From: Caldilinea sp. CFX5
GTDB lineage: Bacteria; Chloroflexota; Anaerolineae; Caldilineales; Caldilineaceae
NCBI GenBank assembly: GCA_021405325.1
Contig: QWII01000025.1
Span: forward strand, 1 to 64,000
Length of the DNA stretch: 64,000 nucleotides
Direction: 5' to 3'
In this document: positions 16,850-26,239 of the stretch, piece by piece
How the letters are laid out: the number at the start of each line of letters is the position of its first letter
How positions within the stretch are numbered: position 1 is the stretch's first letter
The notes under the pieces: model-generated
Databases searched by the model: none
What the model saw: the letters and a program-made list of their open reading frames with translations, nothing else
Told to the model about the DNA's origin: nothing
Translations under genes and position numbers: made by a program

Positions 16850-19255
16850 TTACGCCAAGACCATTTCCCTCGTTTGCTCAATCTGACCAATCTGCACCGT
16901 GGTTCGTAGGAGCGCATCGGGGTTGAGGCTCAACGAATCGATCCCTTCTGCCACCAGGAAGCTGGCAAATTCAGGGTAATCGGACGGCGCCTGGCCACAG
17001 ATGCCAACCTTACGCCCGTAGCGGTGGGCGACCCGAATCAGTTCGGCACAGGAGCGGCGCACCGCTTCATCCCGTTCGTCAAAGAGCGACGCAATTTGCG
17101 ACGAATCGCGATCGACGCCCAGGGTCAACTGGGTGAGGTCATTCGAGCCAATCGAGAAGCCGTCAAACAACTCGGCAAAGCGGTCGGCCAGGACAATATT
17201 GGATGGAATTTCAGCCATCACATAGACTTCAAGCCCATCTTTGCCGCGCGGCAATCCCTCTTCGGCCATCACATCCAGCACCCGCTGTCCCTCCGCCGGT
17301 GTACGGCAGAAGGGCACCATTACCACCAGGTTAGTCAGGCCAAATTCTTCGCGCACCCGTTTGATGGCGCGCACTTCCAGGACAAAGCCTTCCTTGTAAT
17401 CAGAGTGATAGTAGCGACTGGCGCCGCGCCACCCTAACATCGGGTTCGCTTCAATCGGTTCAAAAGCTTGACCGCCCACCAGGTGGGCATACTCGTTGGT
17501 CTTAAAGTCAGAGAGCCGCAGAATCACCGGCTTCGGATAGAAGGCGGCGGCGATAGTGCCGATGCCTTGCGCCAGTTTATCAACAAAGAACTCCACCTTA
17601 TCGGCGTAGCCGGCGGTGACGGCATCGACTTGTTGCTGCACTTCGATCGGCAGCGTGGCATAGCGGGTCAACGCCAGCGGGTGAACCTGCACCCAGTTGG
17701 CAAAGATAAACTCCATCCGCGCCAGACCGACGCCGTCATTCGGGATAGCGGACTCTTTGAAGGCGATCTCCGGGTTGCCCACATTCATCATGATCTTGGT
17801 GTGAGGCCGGGTGGTTGCGCTGACATCAACCCGTTCGACCACAAAAGGCAACTGGCCGGCATAGACGCGCCCGGTCTCCCCTTCGGCGCAACAGACCGTT
17901 ACCGGTTGGCCGGTGGTGAGCAGATGGGTCGCCTCATTGGTGCCGACAATGGCCGGAATGCCCAGTTCACGGGCGACGATGGCGGCATGGCTGGTGCGCC
18001 CGCCGCGGTTGGTGATGATCGCCGCAGCCTTCTTCATAATCGGTTCCCAGTCGGGGTCGGTAATGTCCGTGACCAGCACTTCGCCGGCCTGGAAATCGCG
18101 AATGTGAGCGACGGTCGGGATGACGCGCGCCTGCCCAACGGCAATCTTGTCACCGACAGCCAACCCTTCGACCAGCACCTTGCTATGTTCCTGTAAGGTG
18201 TAGGTTTCAATAGCGTTCAGATGGTTCTGGCTGTGGACAGTTTCGGGGCGGGCTTGTACAATAAAGAGTTCACCCGTGCGGCCATCCTTCGCCCATTCCA
18301 CATCCATCGGGCAGTCAACGCACCGCTTGGCGCTGTAATGCTCCTCAATCAACATGGCCCACTTGGCCAGTTTGAGAACATCCGGCTCACTGACCGAGAA
18401 GCGCCGGCGCTCGGCATCGGCGACGGGAACGTTCTTCACCAATTTGTTGCCGGACTCGTCATAGACCATGCGCAATTCTTTTGACCCCAGCCGCTTCCAG
18501 ATCAACGGCTTGAAGCCTTGTCTGAGCGTCGGCTTGAAGACATAGAACTCGTCCGGCGCCACGCGACCCTGCACCACATTTTCACCCAAGCCGTAGGCCG
18601 AGGTGACAAAGACCACATCACGGAAGCCGGTTTCGGTATCCAGCGTGAAGATGACACCGCTAGAGGCCAGGTCGGCGCGCACCATCTTTTGCACACCGAC
18701 GGACAGGCCCACTTCTAATTGACCAAAGCCCATATCGGCGCGATAGCTGGTGGCGCGCGGGGTGAAGAGGCTGGCGAAGCATTTCTTGACCGATTCCAGC
18801 ACCATCGCTTCGCCGCGCACATTCAGATAGGTCTCTTGCTGGCCGGCAAAGCTGGCGGTGGGCAGATCCTCGGCGGTGGCGGAAGAGCGCACGGCCACAT
18901 CGGTCGCGCGGGCGCCATATTGCTGGCTCAGTTCATGGTAGCAGGTGAGAATCTCGGTGCGCATATCGTCGGGGAATTCGCCTGTGAGGATCAAGCGACG
19001 AATGTCGGCGGTGCGTTGGAGCAGATCATCAACATTATGGATGTCGAGATCGCGCAAGATGTTGCCGATTTCATTTTCCAATTCGTTGTATTGCAAGAAG
19101 GCGCGATAGGCTTGCGCCGTGATGGCAAAGCCATTGGGAATCTGGATCCCTTTGGGCGTCAACTCCCGCACCATTTCGCCCAAGCTGGCATTCTTGCCGC
19201 CCACTTGGGGCACATCCGCAATCGTCAGTTCATTGAACCAGCGAATCCATTGCAT
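16850..19255 (-). CDS. ppsA: Phosphoenolpyruvate synthase (pyruvate, water dikinase)
   Basis: The 801-residue protein matches the usual PpsA length (about 790-800). I chose the ATG at 19255, which follows AGGGGG; the frame is open further upstream without support. The order is an N-terminal ATP-binding domain (VGGKNASLGEM, VRSSATAEDLP), the phosphohistidine domain GGRTSHAAIVAREL with His423, and the C-terminal PEP/pyruvate barrel (MLGWRGASRYY, VMVPFCRTPAEG, GSNDLTQLTLGVDRDS, GICGQAPSDYPEF). It makes PEP from pyruvate and ATP for gluconeogenesis. The spacing and His region fit PpsA rather than PPDK. It has a clear terminator and a structured upstream region of about 350 bp. Confidence 0.96.
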   Translation of the reverse strand: MQWIRWFNELTIADVPQVGGKNASLGEMVRELTPKGIQIPNGFAITAQAYRAFLQYNELENEIGNILRDLDIHNVDDLLQRTADIRRLILTGEFPDDMRTEILTCYHELSQQYGARATDVAVRSSATAEDLPTASFAGQQETYLNVRGEAMVLESVKKCFASLFTPRATSYRADMGFGQLEVGLSVGVQKMVRADLASSGVIFTLDTETGFRDVVFVTSAYGLGENVVQGRVAPDEFYVFKPTLRQGFKPLIWKRLGSKELRMVYDESGNKLVKNVPVADAERRRFSVSEPDVLKLAKWAMLIEEHYSAKRCVDCPMDVEWAKDGRTGELFIVQARPETVHSQNHLNAIETYTLQEHSKVLVEGLAVGDKIAVGQARVIPTVAHIRDFQAGEVLVTDITDPDWEPIMKKAAAIITNRGGRTSHAAIVARELGIPAIVGTNEATHLLTTGQPVTVCCAEGETGRVYAGQLPFVVERVDVSATTRPHTKIMMNVGNPEIAFKESAIPNDGVGLARMEFIFANWVQVHPLALTRYATLPIEVQQQVDAVTAGYADKVEFFVDKLAQGIGTIAAAFYPKPVILRLSDFKTNEYAHLVGGQAFEPIEANPMLGWRGASRYYHSDYKEGFVLEVRAIKRVREEFGLTNLVVMVPFCRTPAEGQRVLDVMAEEGLPRGKDGLEVYVMAEIPSNIVLADRFAELFDGFSIGSNDLTQLTLGVDRDSSQIASLFDERDEAVRRSCAELIRVAHRYGRKVGICGQAPSDYPEFASFLVAEGIDSLSLNPDALLRTTVQIGQIEQTREMVLA

Positions 19256-19610
19256 AGAATACCCCCTTGTATTCTCAGTAGTCCACAGTCGCATAGTCCA
19301 GAGTCCATTGATGTAAGCCATGGGGCGCTGCGAGCTACTGCTTTTTGATTGCATTCGCTATCGATTTTTCAGTAGATCACAACATGGACGGCGCGCCAAA
19401 ACAAGTGGCGCCCCTCCCGATTAGCCGTGATCTACTGACGTTGGCGGCCTCGCCGTTGAAACCGCTGCCCCAAGCATACCGCGGGTTGCTGCTCATGACG
19501 CTGACCAGGTGGGGAGTCTATCCCCTGGTTAGCTGGGGAGTTCTCTAGTCCGTAGTCCAGAGTCCACAGTCTTACGTCAGCTAGTCCGACTCCGGACTCT
19601 GGACTACGGA
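19256..19610. other. Structured intergenic region upstream of ppsA
   Basis: No gene is visible. CAGTAGATCAC (19370-19380) and GTGATCTACTG (19427-19437) form an 11-bp stem enclosing a GGCGCGCC/GGCGCC-rich segment, and ACCAGGTGGGGA/TCCCCTGGT makes another. Copies of GTAGTCCAGAGTC-like sequence occur at both edges. A regulated ppsA leader is possible, but I recognise no known riboswitch. Confidence 0.45.
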
Positions 19611-19613
19611 CTA
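19546..19613. repeat. Palindromic TAGTCCGTAGTCCAGAGTCC repeat that supplies the rtcA stop
   Basis: Perfect 20-bp arms (19546-19565 and 19594-19613) flank a 28-base loop. The right arm contains the rtcA stop codon and its last codons, so the repeat has replaced the native gene end. Related short tracts (GTAGTCCAGAGTC) recur near 19276, 57070 and 58400. Confidence 0.75.
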
Positions 19614-20645
19614 CGGACTACCGACGACGCGATTGGCTTCGAGACGGAGCGCACCGGGAAGGAATTGTTCAATGACCCAAGCGTTGGTGGTGATGTGGCC
19701 GGTGGTGTGGGCAAAGGTGTAGTAGCCGCCAAAGAGGGCGACCCAGACCATGAGGTTGTCAGCCGTGTGGACATCGACCGTGCCGGCGGCGGCGACTTCG
19801 CTTTGCAAGGCGGCGGCGGCTTCTTTGCCCACTTGTTCCGAGGATTTGTCCCGTTCACCTAAGGCGTCGGCGCCCAGGCGGGTGTGGGCAAATTCGGCAA
19901 CGGCTGTCACTGCGGAGCCGGGGGAGCGGCCATCGACATACTGGATATTGCTCTCCGGCAATGGCTTGGCAAAGATGGTGGTAAAGGCGGCGGCTTGGCG
20001 GGTCGCCACCCGTTTTTCGCGCAATTGTTTGCCGGCGATTGATAGCACGCGCACCCGTTGCAGGGGGCCGCGTTCCGGTAGCGCCAGTGGTGGAAACCTT
20101 GTGACTTGGTTGCGCCAGCCGCTCTGGTCAAAATGGGGCGTGACCGCCACCCGCACCCGTCCGCCGCCGACCGGGTAAAAGCCATGTTGGTCAATGGTCA
20201 GGCTTAGTTCGGCGGCATAGGGGCGGAGAAAGGGCAACAGCACCGCTTCCCAGAAATGGATCGTCATGGCGCCGCGGACATCGGTGCCGCCGGTGACGGT
20301 AAAGGTGATCGGCTCGCCCAGAAAGCAGGCCACCGGCAACAAAGTTTGCAAAAAGAGGGGGATGGCGCCGGCGGTGCCGATGTCAAATTGGTAGTTGCCA
20401 CCTTTGAGCGGCGCCGGCGTAAAGCTGACTTGCAATGAGCCGGCGGTTGCACCCGTCACTGTGACCGGCCCCATCTGCCGTAACGCCTGGATGATATGGA
20501 GATGCTGCGGCTTCAGCCCTGGGTTGGGACGACCGGCGCGAATATTTTCGATCCGAAAGGGTTGGTCAGTTAAAAGGCTGAGCAAGAGCGCCGTGCGCAG
20601 AATCTGCCCGCCTCCTTCGCCATAGGCGCCATCAAGAATGATCAT
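19611..20645 (-). CDS. rtcA: RNA 3'-terminal phosphate cyclase
   Basis: This 344-residue enzyme has the RtcA signatures: DGAYGEGGGQILRTAL at the N-terminus, RAGRPNPGLKPQHL, GGTDVRGAM in the middle insert region, and VDVHTADNLMVWVALFGG, which holds the histidine adenylylated in the reaction. It converts RNA 3'-phosphate ends to 2',3'-cyclic phosphates with ATP in RNA repair. No rtcB or rtcR is in the window. The last two codons and the stop lie within a palindromic repeat, so the C-terminus may be slightly altered. The gene downstream of its own start (20655) overlaps the same transcription direction with only nine bases between, which suggests co-transcription. Confidence 0.94.
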   Translation of the reverse strand: MIILDGAYGEGGGQILRTALLLSLLTDQPFRIENIRAGRPNPGLKPQHLHIIQALRQMGPVTVTGATAGSLQVSFTPAPLKGGNYQFDIGTAGAIPLFLQTLLPVACFLGEPITFTVTGGTDVRGAMTIHFWEAVLLPFLRPYAAELSLTIDQHGFYPVGGGRVRVAVTPHFDQSGWRNQVTRFPPLALPERGPLQRVRVLSIAGKQLREKRVATRQAAAFTTIFAKPLPESNIQYVDGRSPGSAVTAVAEFAHTRLGADALGERDKSSEQVGKEAAAALQSEVAAAGTVDVHTADNLMVWVALFGGYYTFAHTTGHITTNAWVIEQFLPGALRLEANRVVGSP

Positions 20646-20654
20646 CAGGGTTCC

Positions 20655-21386
20655 TTACTCGCCAGTTTCAACCCGTTGCCGGGGCATTGGCAAGCGAATC
20701 AGCCTGCGCTCCGGTGACTGAAGACGCAGATGTTTATGGATGCGGTAGACAAAGTAGGCCAGCCCGGTTGTTAGGGTCAACCCCGCCGGCGCCAGAATGG
20801 CGCCAAAGGTATAGAGCCGAAAGAGCGTCGTGCCCACAATTCCCCCCAGATAGAAATGGACAAAGACAATGCTCAATAACAAGAACTGGCGGCCATCGAC
20901 ACGGCGGCGGGCCAGAAAATTGCCGACAAGCGACCCCAGATCCGAGACAACGCCGGTCATGTGGGTGGTGCGAATAGCGTTGCCGCTGTAAGTCGCCACC
21001 ATGGCATTTTGCAGACCACAAGCCGCCGAGGCAAAGAGTTCGCCTTCCCGAATGCCACGGACGAAGAGGTGATAGGAAAGCAAGAGCAGTCCGCTTTCGA
21101 TGATCAACGCCAGACCATAGCGCCGGCCAAGGCGCAGGTGTTCATTACCGATGACAAGGCCGCTGATAATGGCGCCGGCGCCAAAGGCCATGATCAAGCC
21201 GGTGCTGAGAAAATAGGCCGTAAAGTCACCGGAAGCCAACGCAATGGCGCTGCGCGTCAGCGTACCAGTCACATGGGTGACGGCATTGTGTGAAAAGCCA
21301 GAGAAAGCCACCGCATTAATCAACCCCGCCGAAAGCGCCAGCACCGCTGCGCCCACCCAAATCCAACCAGGAAGTTGTCGAATCAT
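20655..21386 (-). CDS. DUF1275 (YoaK-family) integral membrane protein
   Basis: This 243-residue protein has about six hydrophobic helices: residues 8-28, 40-70, 85-105, 118-135, 163-180 and 185-210. It shows the DUF1275 pattern of a glycine-rich first helix (AGLINAVAFSGF), THVTGTLTR, ACGLQNAMVATYSGNAIRTT and HMTGVVSDLG. The function of the family is unknown. It lies nine bases before rtcA on the same strand and probably shares its transcript, which would make rtcA the distal gene. The positively charged C-terminal tail should be cytoplasmic. Confidence 0.88.
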   Translation of the reverse strand: MIRQLPGWIWVGAAVLALSAGLINAVAFSGFSHNAVTHVTGTLTRSAIALASGDFTAYFLSTGLIMAFGAGAIISGLVIGNEHLRLGRRYGLALIIESGLLLLSYHLFVRGIREGELFASAACGLQNAMVATYSGNAIRTTHMTGVVSDLGSLVGNFLARRRVDGRQFLLLSIVFVHFYLGGIVGTTLFRLYTFGAILAPAGLTLTTGLAYFVYRIHKHLRLQSPERRLIRLPMPRQRVETGE

Positions 21387-21575
21387 TCGTCACGATTTTC
21401 TGTACTGTCATGCTGACAGGTCGTGTGTCCCTGTCCATTGAAAAATGCGCCCGATCAGCAAGGTGATGAACATTGGTGAGCGCGGCTTGATGGGGTTGAT
21501 TGTAGCATAAGGCACAAAACCGTCAAAGTCATTGATTAGCAGCCCGATCCCCGGTGACAAATGCCACTGGCACCA

Positions 21576-21863
21576 CTATTGATTGATAACTTTAAGGATG
21601 GTCGCCGGATCTTTTTGAATCAGATGCAAAAGCGCTAAGGCTGGGCCACGCGGAACCCGATCGCCACGTTCCCAGTGGCGTAGCGTCCCTAGATTGATGC
21701 CAAAAGTTACAGCAAATTCTTCTTGTGTCATCCCCACCTTTTTGCGAATGCTTTTTACATCAACGGTAACCGGTTTAAATACGCGAGCCTGTGCTGTGTT
21801 GCCTTCTGCAAACTCAATCGCTTCCTCTAATCCCCTTTTAATGCTTTCAAAAAGTTGACTCAT
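21576..21863 (-). CDS. HTH antitoxin (NadS/HigA-like), apparently orphaned
   Basis: The 95-residue protein has an N-terminal helical part and an XRE-type HTH at residues 38-75 (IRKKVGMTQEEFAVTFGINLGTLRHWERG), as in NadS/HigA-type antitoxins that follow a RelE-type toxin gene. Directly upstream on the same strand is only a 32-codon relic of such a toxin (21901-21999). The antitoxin therefore looks intact while its partner is lost. It may now act as a free-standing regulator. Confidence 0.8.
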   Translation of the reverse strand: MSQLFESIKRGLEEAIEFAEGNTAQARVFKPVTVDVKSIRKKVGMTQEEFAVTFGINLGTLRHWERGDRVPRGPALALLHLIQKDPATILKVINQ

Positions 21864-21900
21864 AATAATTTTCTCCGATATGACGTTAGCAATAGTCGCG

Positions 21901-21999
21901 CTACCACAGGTAGGTAATTAACTTTTCCTGTTCATCCTCGTCTAACAGATCTTGCACCTGACGTCTGAACTCGGCTAACTCAACAATGGTGATATTCAT
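21901..21999 (-). pseudogene. Truncated RelE-like toxin, N-terminal relic
   Basis: Thirty-two codons encode MNITIVELAEF through DEQEKLITYLW, then TAG. This matches the first helix and strand of RelE/HigB-type toxins, which normally run about 100-110 residues. The catalytic C-terminal strands are missing, and the antitoxin gene begins 37 bp further on. An internal deletion most simply explains it. Confidence 0.65.
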
Positions 22000-22168
22000 A
22001 CAGGTAGAGTAATCCACTGGCTTACAATTGTCAAGTCGAGTCACACATTGAGTATGAATCAAAGGCAGTCTACAACAGAGGTTGTCTTTGCTGCCCAAAG
22101 ATGATACTATTGCAAGCAACGCACCCCGATTCAACTCGACACACCATTCACCAATCAGGAGTTCTGAT

Positions 22169-24184
22169 ATGACGATAACCCAACAAACGCTCCCCGTGGA
22201 CACGACCGATGCCGGCATCTATGAGATCTACACCAAAGCCGCCGGCCCCGAAGGCGCGCTGCCGCTTGACCCGGAACTGTTGCTCAACGCCCCTAGCGGC
22301 GATCTCTTTGCCCTGAGCCAGAATGTGGGCATGGGCTGGAACCCCGATATGCTCCGGCGCAAGGAGTTTTTGATCCTCAGCACCCAGGGCGGCATCCGCG
22401 CCCCCGACGGCACACCGATTGCCTTGGGCTACCACACCGGCCACTGGGAAGTGGGTCTGCTCATGCAAGCCGCCGCCAAAGAGTTTACTGCCGAAGGGGC
22501 TATCCCCTTTGCCGGCTTTGTCACCGATCCCTGTGATGGCCGCAGCCAGGGGACGACCGGCATGTTTGACAGCCTGCCCTATCGCAATGACGCCGCGCTT
22601 GTCCTGCGTCGTCTGGTGCGCTCCCTGCCGACGCGCAAAGGAATCATGGGCGTCGCCACCTGTGACAAAGGCTTGCCGGCCATGTTGATCGCGCTGGCCG
22701 CGCAACATGATATGCCGACCATTCTCGTCCCCGGCGGCGTCACCCTGCCCGCCGAAGATGGCGAAGATGCCGGCAAGGCGCAGACCATCGGCGTGCGCTA
22801 TGCCCACGGCTTGATTACCCTGGAAGAAGCGGCGGAGATCGGTTGTCGCGCCTGTGCATCGCCGGGTGGTGGTTGCCAATTCTTAGGCACGGCGGCGACC
22901 AGCCAGGTTGTCGCTGAAGCCTTTGGCATGACCCTAGTCCATTCGGCGCTGGCGCCCTCCGGTCAACCGATCTGGCTTGATATTGCCCGTCGTTCGGCCA
23001 CGGCGCTCATGCACCTGCAAGCCAACGGTTTGAAAACCAAAGATATTTTGACCGAAGATGCGCTGCACAACGCAATGGTCGTCCATGCAGCCTTTGGCGG
23101 CAGCACCAACCTGCTGCTCCACATCCCCGCCGTCGCCTACGCCGCTGGCCTGCCCCGTCCCACGGTCAACGACTGGCAACGGATCAATGCGCTGGTGCCA
23201 CGCCTGGTTGACGCCCTGCCGAATGGGCCGGTCGGCCACCCCACAGTGCAGGTCTTTATGGCCGGCGGCGTACCGGAGGTGATGCTCCATCTGCGTGAAC
23301 TGGGATTGTTGCGGCTGAATGCACTCACCGTTCATGGTCGCCATCTGGATGGTCTGCTGGACGAATGGCAAAAGAGCGAACGGCGCAAACGGGTGCGCGA
23401 CATCCTCTTCGCGCAGGATGGCATCGACCCCGACAACGTGATCATGAACCCCAAAGCCGCCCGCGAACGGGGCTTGACCAGCACCGTCACCTTCCCGGTC
23501 GGCAACCTTTGCCCGGAAGGGTCGGTGATCAAAAGCACGGCCATCAACCCTAGCGTGATCGACCCTGATGGCGTCTACCGCAAGATTGGCCCGGCCCGTG
23601 TCTTTACCACCGAACGGGCGGCGATGGCCGCGGTCAAAGGCACCGGCCCCGATAAGAAGGTGCAGCCGGGCGATATTATTGTCCTGGTCGGGCGCGGGCC
23701 AATGGGCAGCGGCATGGAGGAAACCTACCAGTTGACCGCTGCGCTCAAGCACATGGATTGGGGCAAGGAAGTTGCGCTGATCACCGATGCCCGCTTTAGC
23801 GGCGTCAGCACCGGCGCCTGTATCGGCCACATGGGGCCGGAAGGGCTGGCCGGCGGCCCCATCGGTCGCGTGCGCGAGGGGGACACGATCCAGATCCTTA
23901 TCGACACCGTCAACCTGACCGGCAGCGTCGATCTCATCGGCCACAATGGGCAACGCTACAGTCCCGCCGAGGGCGCCCAAGTCCTCGCCGACCGCAGCCC
24001 ACTCCCCACCATGCGCCCCGACGAAAAGCTGCCCGACGACACCCGCCTCTGGGCCGCCCTGCAAAACGCCAGCGGCGGCACCTGGACGGGGTGTGTCTAT
24101 GATGTGGACCGCATTATCGAATTGCTGGAAGCGGGCAAACGCGCACTGTCAACAAATTCCGGGAACGGATTGAACGGACACTAG
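22169..24184 (+). CDS. yjhG: YjhG/YagF-type D-xylonate (sugar-acid) dehydratase, IlvD/Edd family
   Basis: The protein has 671 residues; the ATG at 22169 is preceded by AGGAG at 22156-22160. It follows the YjhG/YagF pattern closely along its length, including [62 protein letters not shown] and [20 protein letters not shown]. Cysteines in DPCDGR, ATCDKG and GGGCQ are positioned as the Fe-S ligands of this dehydratase family. It removes water from D-xylonate or a similar aldonate to give a 2-keto-3-deoxy acid in oxidative pentose use. The ThDP enzyme gene downstream could act on a 2-keto acid, but that link is inference. The substrate is not fixed by sequence. Confidence 0.9.
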   Translation: MTITQQTLPVDTTDAGIYEIYTKAAGPEGALPLDPELLLNAPSGDLFALSQNVGMGWNPDMLRRKEFLILSTQGGIRAPDGTPIALGYHTGHWEVGLLMQAAAKEFTAEGAIPFAGFVTDPCDGRSQGTTGMFDSLPYRNDAALVLRRLVRSLPTRKGIMGVATCDKGLPAMLIALAAQHDMPTILVPGGVTLPAEDGEDAGKAQTIGVRYAHGLITLEEAAEIGCRACASPGGGCQFLGTAATSQVVAEAFGMTLVHSALAPSGQPIWLDIARRSATALMHLQANGLKTKDILTEDALHNAMVVHAAFGGSTNLLLHIPAVAYAAGLPRPTVNDWQRINALVPRLVDALPNGPVGHPTVQVFMAGGVPEVMLHLRELGLLRLNALTVHGRHLDGLLDEWQKSERRKRVRDILFAQDGIDPDNVIMNPKAARERGLTSTVTFPVGNLCPEGSVIKSTAINPSVIDPDGVYRKIGPARVFTTERAAMAAVKGTGPDKKVQPGDIIVLVGRGPMGSGMEETYQLTAALKHMDWGKEVALITDARFSGVSTGACIGHMGPEGLAGGPIGRVREGDTIQILIDTVNLTGSVDLIGHNGQRYSPAEGAQVLADRSPLPTMRPDEKLPDDTRLWAALQNASGGTWTGCVYDVDRIIELLEAGKRALSTNSGNGLNGH

Positions 24185-24292
24185 AACGGATTCTTTCCCT
24201 AGCCCCTGCGCTTGCTCGTCACGACGGTCGCCGTCGTGATGCAGGCTGGACGCTCTGCGTCCCTTGCATACCCTGAATAAGGGAGAGACAAA

Positions 24293-24364
24293 TTTTTCAC
24301 ACGGATAGGAAGAAGCACGGATGATAAAAATTCGATCCGTGCTTCTTCCTATCCGTGTGAAAAA
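24293..24364. repeat. Perfect 30-bp inverted repeat between the dehydratase and ThDP-enzyme genes
   Basis: Arms at 24293-24322 and 24335-24364 are exact reverse complements around a 12-base loop, with A/T runs at the outer ends. It could be a terminator for the dehydratase gene, although the 3' side on the plus strand is A-rich, not T-rich. It may therefore be a repeat element instead. Confidence 0.8.
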
Positions 24365-24429
24365 AGCTGTTCGCGGCTGACGCAAACGTTGAATTGGGCA
24401 CCTACGAAAACAAGAAAGCAGAATTTTTT

Positions 24430-25974
24430 ATGAATGGCGCGCATAGTCTGATCCAAACGCTCGTCAACGGCGGCGTAGATACTTGTTTTACCAACCCCGG
24501 CACTTCCGAAATGCACTTTGTCGCCGCCGTCGATAAAGTGCCGGCCATGCGGACGCTTCTCTGTCTCTTCGAGGGCGTCTGCACCGGGGCAGCGGATGGC
24601 TATGCACGCATGGCAGGGAAACCGGCGGCAACGTTACTTCATCTGGGGCCGGGGTTGGGCAATGCCTTTGCCAATCTGCACAACGCCCGGCGCGCCCACA
24701 CACCGATGATCAACATTGTCGGCGACCACGCCACCTATCACCTGCGTCACGATGCGCCGTTGACCAGCGACATTGTCTCGGTGGCGCGACCGGTGTCGGG
24801 CTGGGTGGAGGCGTGTCGCGATGCGGCCAGCGTACCGGCCACCGCAGCCGCCGCCATTGCCGCTGCCCAGCAACCACCTGGTCAAATCGCCACCCTGATT
24901 CTGCCGGCGGATTGCGCTTGGGGCGAAAGTGTGGAAGCCGCCGCAGCCCCGCCAACACCCCAACGGGCCACAGTTGACAGCGCCCGCATCCAAGAAATCG
25001 CTCGCTTACTCACCAACGGCCAGTCTACTGTCTTCCTCATCGGCGGGTTGGCGACAAGCCAGGAAGGGCTGTGGCTGGCCAGCCGCATTTGCCGGGCGAC
25101 GGGGGCGCGGTTGATTAGCGAATGGTCAAATGCACGGACACGGTTGGGGGCCGGTTCGCCGGTCTTTGAGCGGGTGCCCTATGCGATTCCTCATGCCCGG
25201 AACATGTTGGCCAACGCCAAACAGGCCATCCTGGTCGGGGCGCGACCGCCGGTCGCCTTTTTTGCCTATCCCAACCAACCCAGCACTATGCTGCCAGAGG
25301 ATAGCCAGATCTACACGTTGGCGACACTGGCAGAGGACATTGTGAGCGCACTCCATGCCCTAGCTGAAGAATTGAATGTGCCACCCGAATCAGGGCCGGT
25401 GCAGCAGTTTTTGCGCCCACCATTGCCTAGTGGCGAACTCAAATCGGAAAAGGTTTGGGCGACATTGGCGGCGCTCATGCCGGAGGATGCGATCATCGCC
25501 GACGAGTCGGTGACGGCCAGCTTTGGCGCGGGCAAGTGGATGGCCGGCGCGCCGCCCCATGATTGGTTGAGCAACCTCGGCGGCTCCATCGGCCAGGGGA
25601 TGCCGGTGGCGACGGGAGCGGCGGTCGCCTGTCCGGGGCGCAAGGTGATCAACACGCAAGCCGATGGCTCGGCCATGTATACCCTCCAGGCGCTCTGGAC
25701 GCAAGCGCGTGAACGGCTCGATGTGGTGACGCTGCTCTTTGCCAACCGCGCCTATGCCATTCTCCAAGGCGAGTTGCAACGGGTCGGCGCCGACAGCAAC
25801 AGTCGCAAAGCGCAAGAGATGCTCGACCTGAGCAACCCGACGCTGGACTGGGTGCAACTGGCCCAAGGCATGGGCGTCGAAGCGTCGCGGGCGACGACGG
25901 CGGAGGCGTTAGCGGATCAACTGGCGGGGGCGTTCAGGGGGAGTGGGCCGCGCCTGATAGAGGTGGTACTCTGA
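24430..25974 (+). CDS. ThDP-dependent enzyme, acetolactate-synthase large-subunit-like
   Basis: The protein has 514 residues. The start at 24430 (MNGAHSLIQTL) fits the family N-terminus, although its ribosome-binding site is weak. CLFEGVCTGAADGYARM carries the catalytic Glu48. LHLGPGLGNAFANLHNARRA and INIVGDHATYH follow, then a central domain, and the C-terminal ThDP/Mg site ADGSAMYTLQAL to NRAYAIL. Length and motifs match a subgroup annotated as acetolactate synthase-like or benzoylformate-decarboxylase-like, without a regulatory small subunit nearby. It acts on a 2-keto acid in the cytosol. A role in valine or leucine synthesis is less likely than catabolism because no ilv partner is present. 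Confidence 0.82.
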   Translation: MNGAHSLIQTLVNGGVDTCFTNPGTSEMHFVAAVDKVPAMRTLLCLFEGVCTGAADGYARMAGKPAATLLHLGPGLGNAFANLHNARRAHTPMINIVGDHATYHLRHDAPLTSDIVSVARPVSGWVEACRDAASVPATAAAAIAAAQQPPGQIATLILPADCAWGESVEAAAAPPTPQRATVDSARIQEIARLLTNGQSTVFLIGGLATSQEGLWLASRICRATGARLISEWSNARTRLGAGSPVFERVPYAIPHARNMLANAKQAILVGARPPVAFFAYPNQPSTMLPEDSQIYTLATLAEDIVSALHALAEELNVPPESGPVQQFLRPPLPSGELKSEKVWATLAALMPEDAIIADESVTASFGAGKWMAGAPPHDWLSNLGGSIGQGMPVATGAAVACPGRKVINTQADGSAMYTLQALWTQARERLDVVTLLFANRAYAILQGELQRVGADSNSRKAQEMLDLSNPTLDWVQLAQGMGVEASRATTAEALADQLAGAFRGSGPRLIEVVL

Positions 25975-26104
25975 TAAAATAATCGTGGGTGCTAGCTGAC
26001 GGACGATCCCGTGCATGCCATTGCTTTTATGAAGAATCGGCGGCCATTGATGCCGCCATACGGTAGATGTGGTTGGAACAGCAGTACTCTTTAGTGTCCC
26101 TATC

Positions 26105-26239
26105 TCATGAATTAAAATGTTCAACTGCTCCTAATGCCTTGAGCGCTCGCCGTTGTGCTGCAGAGATACCCTTGACACTATGAATATTCATGCCAGCATA
26201 AGGGCCTGGTAGTTTCATTGTTTTGAGGCATTCACCTGT
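26105..26239 (-). pseudogene. Out-of-frame C-terminal tail of the WD40 protein
   Basis: In a frame shifted from the WD40 gene, 44 codons read TGECLKTMK, then PYAGMNIHSVKGIS and AAQRRALKALGAVE, then a stop. NB-ARC/WD40 proteins of cyanobacteria and Chloroflexota commonly end with just such a tail (TGECLK, PYEGMNI, LKALGAVE). The final WD40 blade is mostly missing between the two frames. A deletion with frameshift has separated this tail from the gene. Confidence 0.75.

Noticed and set aside
19256..19545. A possible T-box or riboswitch before ppsA
   Set aside because: The stems are real, but no T-box (TGGNACCGCG-type) or known riboswitch consensus is present, and ppsA is not a typical target.
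22934..24064. A 376-codon minus-strand frame inside the dehydratase gene
   Set aside because: It is antisense to highly conserved YjhG motifs and has no homologous features of its own.
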